A DNA stretch of 64,000 nucleotides from JACNIZ01 sp964344765 (lineage in GTDB: Bacteria > Planctomycetota > UBA1135). The number at the start of each line of letters is the position of its first letter. Within the stretch, counting starts at the first letter, position 1. A program made the position numbers and the translations under genes. The stretch is taken from positions 1-64,000 of the forward strand of contig CAYFOM010000019.1 of assembly GCA_964344765.1 (NCBI GenBank). Reading direction: 5' to 3'. The notes under the pieces are model-generated. The model saw only the letters and a program-made list of their open reading frames with translations, searched no databases and was not told where the DNA came from. Below are positions 17,695 through 25,977 of this stretch, one piece after another.

Positions 17695-18276
17695 TCATTT
17701 CCCAAGTTTGCGTTCCTCGCCGGCGAGTAAACGCTGAATGTTTGAGCGGTGGGTATAAAACAAAATGGCGCAGCCGGCGATGCTGAACCACAACAGTTCT
17801 TGCGGTTCCCCACGCCACCAAACAACGATTGGGAAAACAGCGCCCAGAGTTAACGAGCCGACCGACATGATGCGCGTCAGCAAAACACCGGCGACGAAAC
17901 CGATTGCCGAGATCAACATCGTGATCGGGGCAAGGGCGAGTCCGGCACCAATATAGGTTGCTAATCCTTTGCCACCCTGAAAGCGGAAGTAAATAGGCCA
18001 AATATGGCCGCAGAAGGCTCCGAGTCCGGCAGTCACCGCTGAGACATAGTCATCTGCTAGGTACATCCACAGCAGCACCGGCAGCAATCCTTTGACTGCA
18101 TCCAAAAACCCAACCAAAGTGCCGACTTTTCGGCCCATCAGACGGCCGGCGTTGGTTGCGCCGGGGTTGCCACTACCGGAACCACGAATATCGACGCCCT
18201 TGAGCCGTGCCAGCAGCAAAGCAAAGGAAAAAGCGCCTAAAAAGTAGCCGCTGAAGAAGCCGAGTAGAGGTGCCAT
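17695..18276 (-). CDS. plsY: Acyl-phosphate:glycerol-3-phosphate acyltransferase
   Basis: A 193-residue integral membrane enzyme that acylates glycerol-3-phosphate with acyl-phosphate, the first step of phosphatidic acid synthesis. The three conserved loops are present: [12 protein letters not shown] (about residues 32-43), the [11 protein letters not shown] loop (about 97-107) and the C-terminal [13 protein letters not shown]. About five membrane helices are predicted. It is the first gene of plsY-gpsA-M16-like on the minus strand and is divergent from the ferredoxin gene 145 bp away. Confidence 0.96.
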   Translation of the reverse strand: MAPLLGFFSGYFLGAFSFALLLARLKGVDIRGSGSGNPGATNAGRLMGRKVGTLVGFLDAVKGLLPVLLWMYLADDYVSAVTAGLGAFCGHIWPIYFRFQGGKGLATYIGAGLALAPITMLISAIGFVAGVLLTRIMSVGSLTLGAVFPIVVWWRGEPQELLWFSIAGCAILFYTHRSNIQRLLAGEERKLGK

Positions 18277-18421
18277 GGCAGCGCGAAGTCGGGGGCGAAG
18301 GCCGCCGAAGCTACAGGATAGCCAAGCGGTTTTAGGAAATACCTTGACCTCTGCGAGGGCGCGACTAAGAAGGTGGCAACAGAAACCGGGAGCCCCCCCG
18401 TGCTCTCAAGAAGATACTGAC

Positions 18422-18688
18422 ATGACGTACGTCATTACCGAACCCTGCGTCAACACCAAAGACACCGCTTGCGTGGACGTCTGCCCTGTTGAATGCATTT
18501 ACGAAGCCGAGCCGCAGCCAGGAACGCTGGAGCTCCCCATGTTCATTCACCCGGACGAGTGCATTGATTGCGGCGCCTGCGAGCCGGAATGCCCAGTTGA
18601 CGCAATTTTCGTCGAGGAAGAGGTTCCCGATAAGTGGAACGCCTTCGTCCAGGCCAACTCCGATTTGGCCGCTGAGTTCGACGGCTAA
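18422..18688 (+). CDS. fdxA: 7Fe (3Fe-4S/4Fe-4S) ferredoxin
   Basis: An 88-residue ferredoxin of the [3Fe-4S][4Fe-4S] type. Cysteines C9, C17, C21 and C25 ([17 protein letters not shown]) plus C47, C50, C53 and C57 ([13 protein letters not shown]) make the two clusters; the C-x7-C-x3-C spacing is that of the 7Fe family. The ATG at 18422 gives the canonical MTYVITEPC start; the open frame further upstream has no support. A GC-rich hairpin lies 45 bp after the stop. The electron-transfer partner is unknown. Confidence 0.93.
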   Translation: MTYVITEPCVNTKDTACVDVCPVECIYEAEPQPGTLELPMFIHPDECIDCGACEPECPVDAIFVEEEVPDKWNAFVQANSDLAAEFDG

Positions 18689-18732
18689 TTATTGATTCGG
18701 CCTCAATCCAGGCTACAAGTCGACCTCCTTCC

Positions 18733-18775
18733 CACCCCACGGTTCTCTGCGCAGGGAGCCGTGGGGTGTGGCTGT
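18733..18775 (+). terminator. Hairpin terminator after fdxA
   Basis: CACCCCACGG (18733-18742) pairs perfectly with CCGTGGGGTG (18759-18768) around an inner TTCTC/GGGAG pairing. The following tract TGGCTGTTT is only weakly T-rich, so termination may be partial. Confidence 0.6.
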
Positions 18776-18818
18776 TTCAGGAAAAGTTTCCCGCGGGGAT
18801 CGCCAATAGTGTCCGGGC

Positions 18819-18852
18819 AAAAAAAACCGGACCAGGTATTAACCTGATCCGG
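18819..18852 (-). terminator. Terminator of tRNA-Gly
   Basis: On the minus strand CCGGATCAGGT and ACCTGGTCCGG pair with one mismatch (18827-18852) and are followed by eight T residues (18819-18826). It lies 7 bp beyond the tRNA 3' end, so the tRNA is probably a single-gene transcript. Confidence 0.8.
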
Positions 18853-18858
18853 ATGATC

Positions 18859-18934
<76 letters not shown>

Positions 18935-18987
18935 GCTTTCAGAGGGCGAGAAGGATAATTGCCTGCGGGCTAAGTGTCAACGCCCGA

Positions 18988-20049
18988 TCAGGATTTTCTT
19001 TGCATCCGCTTTGGGATCTCGCCTTCGGCAGCCTCAACCAACGGCACCGGCTCGACTCCTTCGACGCCAAACAGCTTCAACGCACGAGTGCGAATTTTGT
19101 CGATGACCTCGTCTAGGGCGACGTCGGTCAACGGCACTTGGCCGCCGGCCATGCGTCCATGCCCCCCGCAGGCACCTTGTCCACCGAGGATGTAGCGCAA
19201 CGCAGGGTAGGCGTCGGCACCGGGCACGTCGGTGCGTAGCGAAACTTGGTAACGGCCATCGCAAGCGCCGCCTGCCAACGACCATTGTTGGCCGTCGAGG
19301 CGCACGAACCAATCGGCGACCTCGGCAACGGACTCGGGGCTGGATACATCGCCCATCAACGCCAACAACGCAAAGCCGTAGATTTCACACGAATCGATGG
19401 CTTGGGACATTTGACCGAAATAGGCGCGCGGCAACGACGGGCTATCAATGCTTTGCAACATTTGCCGATCGGCCAAGCGCTGTAATTCAAAGTACGAGTC
19501 CTCGTCACCGCTGGTCGAATCCTGCGCCAAGTCGTGGGTGTCATAACGAATGCCGCAAAACAGAGCCGTGGCGGTTCGACGACTGGGTTTCAAATCGAAA
19601 GTACGCATCAAGTGATGCACCATCGTCGATGTCGCACCAAAGCCGGAATCCACCCACGAGAATGCCGGATCCAAACGTTCACTACATGGCTCTTCCGCAC
19701 CTTCATGGTGGTCAAACACGGCAAGCAACGGCAAGCCGCCCGGCGGATGCGTGTGTGAAAAGCCCGGCTGGCTATCGACCAAAATCAGCCCTTGGTAATC
19801 AGCCGGATCCACTCCCCCCTTGGGGATGGAATGGATTCCTAGCAACTGGCGCATGGCGACGTTTTCGGCACGGCGGATTCGTCCTTCCAACACCAAGTCG
19901 CTGTCCAAACCGAATCGATCCTTTAGCAATTGTTGCAATCCAACCAACGCACCCAAGCCATCCGGATCGGGGTGGCGGTGGGTACACAGCAGAATCCGGC
20001 CTTCGGATGGCAGGACGTCTGCGAATCGGGCGAGATCCGGCAGGCTCAT
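18988..20049 (-). CDS. DHH/DHHA1 phosphoesterase (NrnA-like)
   Basis: A 353-residue DHH-superfamily phosphoesterase. The metal-binding motifs are CTHRHPDPDGLGA (about residues 22-34), LILVDSQP, the DHH motif VFDHHEG, and a DHHA1 substrate-binding segment GGHGRMAGGQVP near the C terminus. Members of this class degrade short oligoribonucleotides and/or pAp or cyclic dinucleotides. The exact substrate cannot be read from sequence. The stop is 53 bp from tRNA-Gly on the same strand. Confidence 0.85.
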   Translation of the reverse strand: MSLPDLARFADVLPSEGRILLCTHRHPDPDGLGALVGLQQLLKDRFGLDSDLVLEGRIRRAENVAMRQLLGIHSIPKGGVDPADYQGLILVDSQPGFSHTHPPGGLPLLAVFDHHEGAEEPCSERLDPAFSWVDSGFGATSTMVHHLMRTFDLKPSRRTATALFCGIRYDTHDLAQDSTSGDEDSYFELQRLADRQMLQSIDSPSLPRAYFGQMSQAIDSCEIYGFALLALMGDVSSPESVAEVADWFVRLDGQQWSLAGGACDGRYQVSLRTDVPGADAYPALRYILGGQGACGGHGRMAGGQVPLTDVALDEVIDKIRTRALKLFGVEGVEPVPLVEAAEGEIPKRMQRKS

Positions 20050-20071
20050 TCAGGGGTGCGCAAGGCGCGAG

Positions 20072-20968
20072 TCAACGGATGCCGAAGGCCGCTAGCGTGT
20101 CGCGAGCGGCGGGCAGGGACCCCATAGGATAAACGGGAGCCGCGGTAAGCACACGGGTTGCGTCGCGCGGCAAATATTCGGCCAGCAACTGGAAGTCGAC
20201 TACGCCCTCCCCCGGCAGCAGCAAATCGCGGCCTTCGGCCCAGTCCTGGAGGGAGGTTCCAGCGAGAGTCGCCCCGGCCGCGTCGAGCCAATCTCCTGGT
20301 TGCTCCAAACCAAATGCGGCGCGCGTTTGTGCTGCACCGCAATCGTGCCAGTAGCCCAGCCGATCTAGGCCGGCGTCATTGCGCAACAGCGAGAGGTGGG
20401 ATGGGCGTAGCAGCGCCGCCGGCGATGCCTGAGCTCGCAGCGCAACCTGCAGCCCTGGGGCGTGCTGGCGGATTGAATGCACGAACCTTGCCACCGCTTC
20501 CAACTGACGCTCAGTTTGACCGCTGTCAGCGTTGCGTAGCGGCTCAAGGGCTTCCATGCCGGGATCGATGCTGCCGGCCTCCTCTAGGGCGCTGAGCAGC
20601 TTCTCGCCGCGCTCCTCCGCCCCGGTGGCGGCTTGGCAGCCCAAATCCAGAATCAAAGTGGACGCCCCAACCGCCCTGAGACCGGCGAAGACCAGCGGCC
20701 ACTGTGCGGCGGCACGCTGCCAGCTCTGCGGATCCATTGCCGACGGCGCGCTGGCGGGGTCGTCGGGGCTTGAAGCGGGCAAAAAACTGTCCCAAGATGC
20801 AGCAATGGTTCGGCCGTGAAGGTGGCTCGGAAGCTCGTTCAAGGGCTGCTCGGCTAAATCGCCGGAATCGAGCCCGGCAATCCCTCGAAAACCGAGTTCA
20901 GCGGCCTGATCCAGACAGGCATCAAGCTTGCCCGCCGAAGCGCCGAAACAAGTCAGAGACAGGTTCAT
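20072..20968 (-). CDS. Xylose-isomerase-like TIM-barrel protein (sugar epimerase/isomerase family)
   Basis: A 298-residue protein starting MNLSLTCFGASAG at ATG 20968 (an in-frame TTG at 21001 is less likely). It opens with an AP-endonuclease-2-type barrel strand followed by AAELGFRGIAGLD, and later has ASTLILDLGC, QVALRAQAS and the C-terminal VVDFQLLAEYLPRDATRVLT, as in sugar phosphate isomerase/epimerase-like proteins. The metal-binding Glu/Asp/His set is not obvious in the middle, where LGYWHDCGAAQTRA offers a possible HD pair. Function is unassigned. It is divergent from the Cys-rich repeat gene. Confidence 0.6.
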   Translation of the reverse strand: MNLSLTCFGASAGKLDACLDQAAELGFRGIAGLDSGDLAEQPLNELPSHLHGRTIAASWDSFLPASSPDDPASAPSAMDPQSWQRAAAQWPLVFAGLRAVGASTLILDLGCQAATGAEERGEKLLSALEEAGSIDPGMEALEPLRNADSGQTERQLEAVARFVHSIRQHAPGLQVALRAQASPAALLRPSHLSLLRNDAGLDRLGYWHDCGAAQTRAAFGLEQPGDWLDAAGATLAGTSLQDWAEGRDLLLPGEGVVDFQLLAEYLPRDATRVLTAAPVYPMGSLPAARDTLAAFGIR

Positions 20969-21084
20969 TCGAATTAGCGATTTCTTGTTATTTGCAGGCA
21001 AGAAAGAAGTGCCAAGGGCGCAGTTTAATCGTTAAGCTAGAACCTGCGAGCAATCGCTCCAATTCCATTGTCCGAAAAGTCATC

Positions 21085-22656
21085 ATGTTGAGCATTCTTA
21101 CCTCAGTACTGTTGCTGTTTCCTGCTTTGCCGCAGGAGCCGGCACCTAGCTGCCCTTCGCAGCAAGCCGAAGCCTGTCAGGAAGCCGCCAAAGCTGCCTG
21201 TGATTCCAAAGTTGCCGATTGCGATTCCAAAGTCGCCGCCTGTGATTCCAAAGTTACCGATTGCGAAACTCAGGTTGCAGCTTGCGATTCCAAGCCGATG
21301 AGCATGGACTACGCGCTGGCCAGCATCACTCTCAAGTTGGACGCTCAAGAGCCGGAATGCTCGAGCAAGGCCAAGTCGGAGTGCAGCACTGATGTGGTCT
21401 GCGATTCCAAGGCTAGCTACACCGTGGTGATGAACCAGATTGATGACTGCTTGGAGCAGTCCGGTTGCGACAGCAAGAAGAGTGAGTGCAGCAGCAACAC
21501 TTTGGTCGTCTCGAACGCCAAAGCTGATTGCTCGACCGAAGCTGCTTGCGACACCAAGTCCGATTGCGACACCAAGGCTGACTGCCAAGAGCCGTGCCCG
21601 AGCGAAGCTCAGCCGACTGCTCGCGTCGTCCGCTTGGTCGCCCCGCAGCAAGGTGCATGCGGCGAAGTCCAAGCTCAGGATTGCAAGCCTAGCGATTGCG
21701 ACACCAAGTCTGACTGCGACACCAAAGCTGAGTGCAGCGAAGTTTCGTGCGAAGTCAACACCGTCGTGACCTTGGTCAACGATGCCCAAGCTGAATGCAG
21801 CGAAGACAAAGAAGTTCTTTGCGAAGTTGAAGTCGTCTGCGAAGAAAGTGCTTCGGCTTGCAACGACGTCACCGTTGCTTCGGCTTGCTCCGACGAGAAG
21901 GCCGCTTCCGGTTGCTGCGACGAAAAGGCTGCATCGGCATGCTGCGACGAGAAGGCCGCTTCGGCTTGCTCCGACAAAGCTAGCGAGTGCGTGGAAGTCG
22001 TCGCCTGCGAAGAGACCACCGAATGCAGCGAAGAGATCGCTTTCGATTGGGTTCAGGCAACTAACGCCGAGTGCAACGAATTGGTTCTTAGCGAACTAGA
22101 CGGCAAGCAGATCGCCATGGTTGTGCGCGTTGAAGGTGACGTCGACAACTTGGACGGTCAGATTCAGCAGTTGATTCAGCAGATCGATATGAAGGAGCAC
22201 GGCAAAGGCATGGCGATGATTCGCGTAGCCGGTGCCGAAGGCAAGACTCATAAAGGAATTCGCCTGAACGCTCCGTCCGAAGGCGTGCACATGATTCGCT
22301 TGGCGGACTTGAACGTGGAATGCGGTGAAATCGCTGACTGCGGTGACAAGTCCGACTGCGCTGATCTTGCTGCTGCCTGTGGCGACAAAGCTGATTGCAA
22401 CACCAAAGCCTCGGATTGCGGCGACAAGGCTGCCTGCGACGATGACCGCGGCGCCAAGAAGGTGATCCAAAAGCGCATTCGCCTCACCGATGGAGCTCAG
22501 GACTACGTCTTCGAGGCCCATGGCGCACACGGCGAACATGGTGGCCATGGCCACGACGCTCACGCCAGCCATAACATGGAGCATCGCCTCGCCGAGTTGG
22601 AAGCACGCTTGGCTCGCATCGAGAGCATGCTGGAGCGCTTGGAGCGTCGCCTCTAA
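21085..22656 (+). CDS. Secreted Cys-rich repeat protein with His-rich tail and coiled coil
   Basis: I do not recognise a family. The 523-residue product starts with a signal peptide (MLSILTSVLLLFPALPQ). By my count it has about 45 cysteines. Residues about 35-70 are Cys-Asp-Ser-Lys heptads with Cys every seven residues (CDSKVAD, CDSKVAA), later blocks read CDTKSDCDTKADC with Cys every six, and a further block has four nine-residue units like ASACCDEKA. Non-repeat strands such as MAMIRVAGAEGKTHKGIRL lie in between. A His-rich stretch (HGEHGGHGHDAHASH) and a Glu/Arg/Leu coiled coil end it. ATG 21085 gives the signal peptide; longer in-frame starts do not. A strong terminator follows. It could be a metal-binding or disulfide-crosslinked envelope protein. 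Confidence 0.75.
   Translation: MLSILTSVLLLFPALPQEPAPSCPSQQAEACQEAAKAACDSKVADCDSKVAACDSKVTDCETQVAACDSKPMSMDYALASITLKLDAQEPECSSKAKSECSTDVVCDSKASYTVVMNQIDDCLEQSGCDSKKSECSSNTLVVSNAKADCSTEAACDTKSDCDTKADCQEPCPSEAQPTARVVRLVAPQQGACGEVQAQDCKPSDCDTKSDCDTKAECSEVSCEVNTVVTLVNDAQAECSEDKEVLCEVEVVCEESASACNDVTVASACSDEKAASGCCDEKAASACCDEKAASACSDKASECVEVVACEETTECSEEIAFDWVQATNAECNELVLSELDGKQIAMVVRVEGDVDNLDGQIQQLIQQIDMKEHGKGMAMIRVAGAEGKTHKGIRLNAPSEGVHMIRLADLNVECGEIADCGDKSDCADLAAACGDKADCNTKASDCGDKAACDDDRGAKKVIQKRIRLTDGAQDYVFEAHGAHGEHGGHGHDAHASHNMEHRLAELEARLARIESMLERLERRL
21199..21294 (+). repeat. 21-nt tandem repeats inside the Cys-rich gene
   Basis: Consecutive units start at 21199, 21220, 21241, 21262 and 21283 with consensus TGYGATTCCAAAGTYRCCGMY, encoding a CDSKVxx heptad. 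The fourth unit has diverged (TGCGAAACT). Similarity at synonymous positions points to recent duplication or strand slippage. Confidence 0.85.
21877..21984 (+). repeat. Four 27-nt tandem repeats inside the Cys-rich gene
   Basis: Units at 21877, 21904, 21931 and 21958, each encoding A-S-A/G-C-C/S-D-E/K-K-A like peptides. Units differ at a few bases, including swaps of TGCTCC to TGCTGC that turn Cys-Ser into Cys-Cys. Confidence 0.85.
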
Positions 22657-22680
22657 TCGCCAAGCCTGAAGGCTCAACCA

Positions 22681-22718
22681 AAAGGGCACCTGGAGTCATC
22701 CAGGTGCCCTTTTCCTTT
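22681..22718 (+). terminator. Strong rho-independent terminator after the Cys-rich gene
   Basis: AAAGGGCACCTGGA (22681-22694), loop GTCA, TCCAGGTGCCCTTT (22699-22712), then TTCCTTTTG. The stem is 14 bp and perfect. It is nearly symmetrical, so it could also stop minus-strand transcription of purB, which ends at 22740. Confidence 0.88.
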
Positions 22719-22739
22719 TGAGGTCGTCGTGACCAAGTC

Positions 22740-24179
22740 TTAGACGCTCACTTCACCGGCGGCAGCTTTGACCTCACTGCGCTGCTCCAAACATGGCATC
22801 ACATGCTCGCTGAGGAAGTCGTCGACTTGTTCGGCAGCGCGACCGACGAATGCCCGCGGATCGACCAGTTCGTCAATTTGATCTTTAATCGCGGTGAAGG
22901 CTTCATCGGCAGCGATTCGATCGAGTAGATCGTTAACGCCATCCTCAGTCTTCATGCGTTTGGCCGCAGCATGGCTGTGAACCCGAATGCGCTCGTGCAA
23001 ATCTTGACGGTCACCGCCGGCTTGCACCGCTGCCATCAACAAAGTCTCGGTTGCCATGAACGGCATCTCCTTGGCCAAGTTTGCTTCAATCACTCGCGGG
23101 TATGGAACCAAGCCCGAGGAAACGTCTTGCACCAAAAGCAAAATGGCGTCGGCAGCGAGGAAGGACTCGGGGATTGCGATGCGGCGGTTAGCCGAGTCAT
23201 CCAACGTACGCTCCAACCATTGATGGGCGGCGGTTTCGCCGGCGTTGGGTGCCATATTCATCAAGTACCGAGCCAAAGCACCGATGCGCTCGGAACGCAT
23301 CGGGTTGCGTTTGTACGGCATCGCCGACGATCCGATTTGCTTTTTGCCGAAGGGTTCTTCCAGCTCGCGGCGGTGCGCAAGTAGGCGGATATCGGTTGCA
23401 AACTTCGCAGCCGACATGGCGATACCGGCAACCACCTGCAACACCATGGCGTCCCACTTGCGCGGATAAGTTTGGCCGCAAACCGGAACCGCCCGGGTGA
23501 AGCCCATGCGCTGGGTGACGTCGGCTTCTAGCTCCCGAACCTTTTGATGGTCGCCCTCAAAAAGCTGTAAGAAACTTGCTTGAGTACCGGTGGTCCCTTT
23601 GACGCCGCGGAACGGCAACGCCTCGATAAGTCGCTCGACCTCTTGCAAATCGAGCAAGAAGTCCTGCAGCCACAAACTGCCGCGCTTGCCCAAGGTCACC
23701 GGTTGCGCCGGCTGGAAATGAGTAAAGCCCAAGATCGGAAGCGCTTTTTGCTCGTCACAAAATTCGGCCAGTGCTCGAATTGCAGCAACCAGTCGGTCGC
23801 GCAGTATCAACAACCCTTCCTTCATTTGAATCAGGTCGGATCCGTCGGCCACGTAACAAGAAGTCGCCCCGAGGTGAATGATCGGCTTCGCCGACGGCGC
23901 AACCTCACCGTAAGCATGTACATGAGCCATTACATCGTGGCGCAATTGGCGCTCCAGTTCGGCCACGCGATCAAAGTCGATGTTTTCGCGTTCGGCGCGG
24001 AGTTCATCGATCTGCTGCTGGTTAATGTCGAGGCCGTGCTCCTTTTCAGCTTCGGCCAAGGCAATCCACAGGTCGCGCCAAATCAAGCTGCGCCGCCGGT
24101 AGGAAAAGTTTTCCTGCATCGCCGGGCTGGCGTAACGAGCGGCCAACGGAGAGACGTATCGATCGTGAGTTTGAGTCAT
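22740..24179 (-). CDS. purB: Adenylosuccinate lyase
   Basis: A 479-residue fumarase/aspartase-superfamily lyase. It acts twice in purine synthesis, releasing fumarate from SAICAR and from adenylosuccinate. The signature loop SSAMPYKRNPMRSERI (about residues 280-295) is present, as are HLGATSCYVADGSDL and TGTQASFLQLF. ATG 24179 starts MTQTHDRYVSPLAARYAS, the usual start; the frame continues upstream but only through the 3' end of the VanZ-like gene. It is downstream of nadC and the VanZ-like gene on the same strand. Confidence 0.95.
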   Translation of the reverse strand: MTQTHDRYVSPLAARYASPAMQENFSYRRRSLIWRDLWIALAEAEKEHGLDINQQQIDELRAERENIDFDRVAELERQLRHDVMAHVHAYGEVAPSAKPIIHLGATSCYVADGSDLIQMKEGLLILRDRLVAAIRALAEFCDEQKALPILGFTHFQPAQPVTLGKRGSLWLQDFLLDLQEVERLIEALPFRGVKGTTGTQASFLQLFEGDHQKVRELEADVTQRMGFTRAVPVCGQTYPRKWDAMVLQVVAGIAMSAAKFATDIRLLAHRRELEEPFGKKQIGSSAMPYKRNPMRSERIGALARYLMNMAPNAGETAAHQWLERTLDDSANRRIAIPESFLAADAILLLVQDVSSGLVPYPRVIEANLAKEMPFMATETLLMAAVQAGGDRQDLHERIRVHSHAAAKRMKTEDGVNDLLDRIAADEAFTAIKDQIDELVDPRAFVGRAAEQVDDFLSEHVMPCLEQRSEVKAAAGEVSV

Positions 24180-24189
24180 TTTCTCGGGG

Positions 24190-24705
24190 TCAGGGCCCAA
24201 CGGGGACGAAGGGTAGCGGTGGATCGGGGGCATAAACCACAACCAAATTCCAACTCACTCCAATCCAAACCTGGGTGCTAATTAATACAGCAGTCTGCCA
24301 GGGTTTGCGGGCTTTGGAAAACCACAAAGCCAAGATCAAAATATGCACGGCTCCCATTACATCGGAGCAAACGTCATTCATTCCGGAACCGCGATTGCGA
24401 AAGCTTTGATTCCACTCATCAAGAATTCCCATCAAGGCAACGAGGGTAGGCATCCAAACCCAAACCACTCGTTGGTATAGGCTCTGCCGAGGCAAAACCA
24501 GTAACAGCGTCAGCGCAAAGTAGCCATACAGAAACTGATGGCCAAGGTTGTAAGTGAACTCAATTTCAAACGGGATCGCCGCTTTGCCGGCATCGGGGGG
24601 ATTCCCGATGCGCATCGAAGTGCGATACAGGACGTAGAGGGACAAAGCAAAAGCCCCCCAACGCAAACTTGCGGGAATTCGATAAAGCTTAAGAAACAGG
24701 TTCAT
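24190..24705 (-). CDS. VanZ-like membrane protein
   Basis: A 171-residue protein with about five membrane helices. The motif ILDEWNQSFRNRGSGMNDVCSDVMGA matches the VanZ-family pattern D-E-xx-Q, R-x-GS-x2-D and D-xx-G. VanZ in enterococci raises teicoplanin resistance; most homologues have unknown roles. It overlaps the 3' end of nadC by 17 bp and ends 10 bp before purB, so the three genes form an operon. Confidence 0.7.
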   Translation of the reverse strand: MNLFLKLYRIPASLRWGAFALSLYVLYRTSMRIGNPPDAGKAAIPFEIEFTYNLGHQFLYGYFALTLLLVLPRQSLYQRVVWVWMPTLVALMGILDEWNQSFRNRGSGMNDVCSDVMGAVHILILALWFSKARKPWQTAVLISTQVWIGVSWNLVVVYAPDPPLPFVPVGP

Positions 24706-25552
24706 CGAAGAGGAATGACAAATCCAATGCCGGCGCCGAATGGGTCAGCGCCCCCAACGAAACGCGGGTCACCCCCCATTCCGCCAACTGCTCCAGGTCG
24801 GCTGGAGTCAAACCGCCGCTTAGCTCAATTTCTGCGTCCGGGAATTGCTTGCGAATATCGGCGATGTCCTGCGCAAGCGTGCTGCGCTCAAAGTTATCCA
24901 ACATTACGTAGTTGGCACCTGCGGCCAAAGCTTGAATGGCTTGCTCTAGGGTTTGCGCCTCCGCTCCAACAATTTTGCCACCACCCACGGCGACAGCTCG
25001 CGCAACGGTTTCACCGTAACCTAAGCCAGCCAACGCAAAATGATTCTCCTTCAACAGGATTTGGTCTTCCAAATCCCGACGATGATTGGTTCCGCCGCCA
25101 ACTGCAACCGCAGCCTTTTGTGCATCGCGTAATCCAGGCGTGGTCTTACGCGTATCCATCACTTTGAGCCCAGCACCTACGGCTACAGCTTGTGCAGTCA
25201 AGGTTGCTACCCCGCCAAGCTGTTGCATGAAATTTAAGGCGGTGCGTTCGGCGGCCAGCAAGCCTCGCGCCGATCCTTGGCACTCCAATACCACCATCCC
25301 GGGCTTCACACGATCGCCATCGGCCGCCTTCCACTGAAAGACACCGCTGGGCGTACAAAGCTCAAAAGCAGCTTCGGCATATGCGCGGCCCGCTAGCACG
25401 CCATCCGCTTTGGCGACGATTTGGCCGGAGGCCTGGGCGTCTTCAGGCACTACAGCCTGTGAGGTGGCGTCTTGCCAAGCGTGATCTTCGCGCAGCGCTT
25501 CTCGAACCTGCTCTTCGATGCTCTTTGCCAGTGGTGGCTCCAGATCCTGCAT
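24689..25552 (-). CDS. nadC: Nicotinate-nucleotide pyrophosphorylase (carboxylating)
   Basis: A 287-residue quinolinate phosphoribosyltransferase that makes nicotinate mononucleotide from quinolinate and PRPP in de novo NAD synthesis. Landmarks are RTALNFMQQLGGVATLT, KVMDTRKTTPGLRDAQK, GGGTNHRRDLEDQILLKENH and the C-terminal ELSGGLTPADLEQ and GVTRVSLGALTHS. nadA and nadB are not in the window. It follows the HhH gene region and precedes the VanZ-like gene. Confidence 0.96.
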   Translation of the reverse strand: MQDLEPPLAKSIEEQVREALREDHAWQDATSQAVVPEDAQASGQIVAKADGVLAGRAYAEAAFELCTPSGVFQWKAADGDRVKPGMVVLECQGSARGLLAAERTALNFMQQLGGVATLTAQAVAVGAGLKVMDTRKTTPGLRDAQKAAVAVGGGTNHRRDLEDQILLKENHFALAGLGYGETVARAVAVGGGKIVGAEAQTLEQAIQALAAGANYVMLDNFERSTLAQDIADIRKQFPDAEIELSGGLTPADLEQLAEWGVTRVSLGALTHSAPALDLSFLFDEPVS

Positions 25553-25561
25553 CGCAGCATT

Positions 25562-25948
25562 CTACTTCGGCGGTGGAACTCCCCCATACGGGATAGCCAT
25601 GTCCTGGCGATCCGGAACCACCTCTCCCGACCTGTGACGCAACCAATTGATTGGAATCCCATCCACCGTTCCCTCACCCACACTGGGCAATGCCGACAGG
25701 TTGCCCAAATGCAACGGAAAGCCCAAGCGCACACGCTCGAGGGCAATCCGCCGAGCCGTCTGCGCTCCGATGCCGGGCAACCAGGCGATTTCCGGCCACG
25801 AAGCCGTCGCCAGATCAATGGTTTGTCCCGGAAGTGATGCCACTCCCTCCCATTTCTTCCGAGATTGCGATAGCCCCCAACAGCTATGTACCGCGGCCAA
25901 TGCCACCAGCACTGCGGCGGTTCGTAGTTGCAGCCACTCCCTCGTCAT
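25562..25948 (-). CDS. ComEA-like helix-hairpin-helix protein
   Basis: A 128-residue protein with a hydrophobic N-terminal anchor (about residues 9-25) and one helix-hairpin-helix unit: IDLATASWPEIAWLPGIGAQTARRIALERVRLG followed by a second, weaker LSALPSVGEGTVDGI hairpin. This is the layout of ComEA/competence-type DNA-binding proteins that sit outside the inner membrane. A proline-rich tail ends it. It stops 9 bp before nadC. A role in DNA uptake is only inferred. Confidence 0.7.
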   Translation of the reverse strand: MTREWLQLRTAAVLVALAAVHSCWGLSQSRKKWEGVASLPGQTIDLATASWPEIAWLPGIGAQTARRIALERVRLGFPLHLGNLSALPSVGEGTVDGIPINWLRHRSGEVVPDRQDMAIPYGGVPPPK

Positions 25949-25977
25949 ACCCGGAAGACGGGTTCGACCACCAATGG

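Noticed and set aside
18275..18421. N-terminal extension of the ferredoxin
   Set aside because: Low-complexity Arg/Pro residues and no family match; MTYVITEPC at 18422 is the known 7Fe ferredoxin start.
21103..21789. A 228-residue minus-strand frame opposite the Cys-rich repeats
   Set aside because: Repetitive antisense of the same repeats; the plus strand has the signal peptide and terminator.
21199..21984. The Cys-rich repeats considered as a CRISPR array
   Set aside because: Units are multiples of three, in frame, contiguous and without unique spacers.
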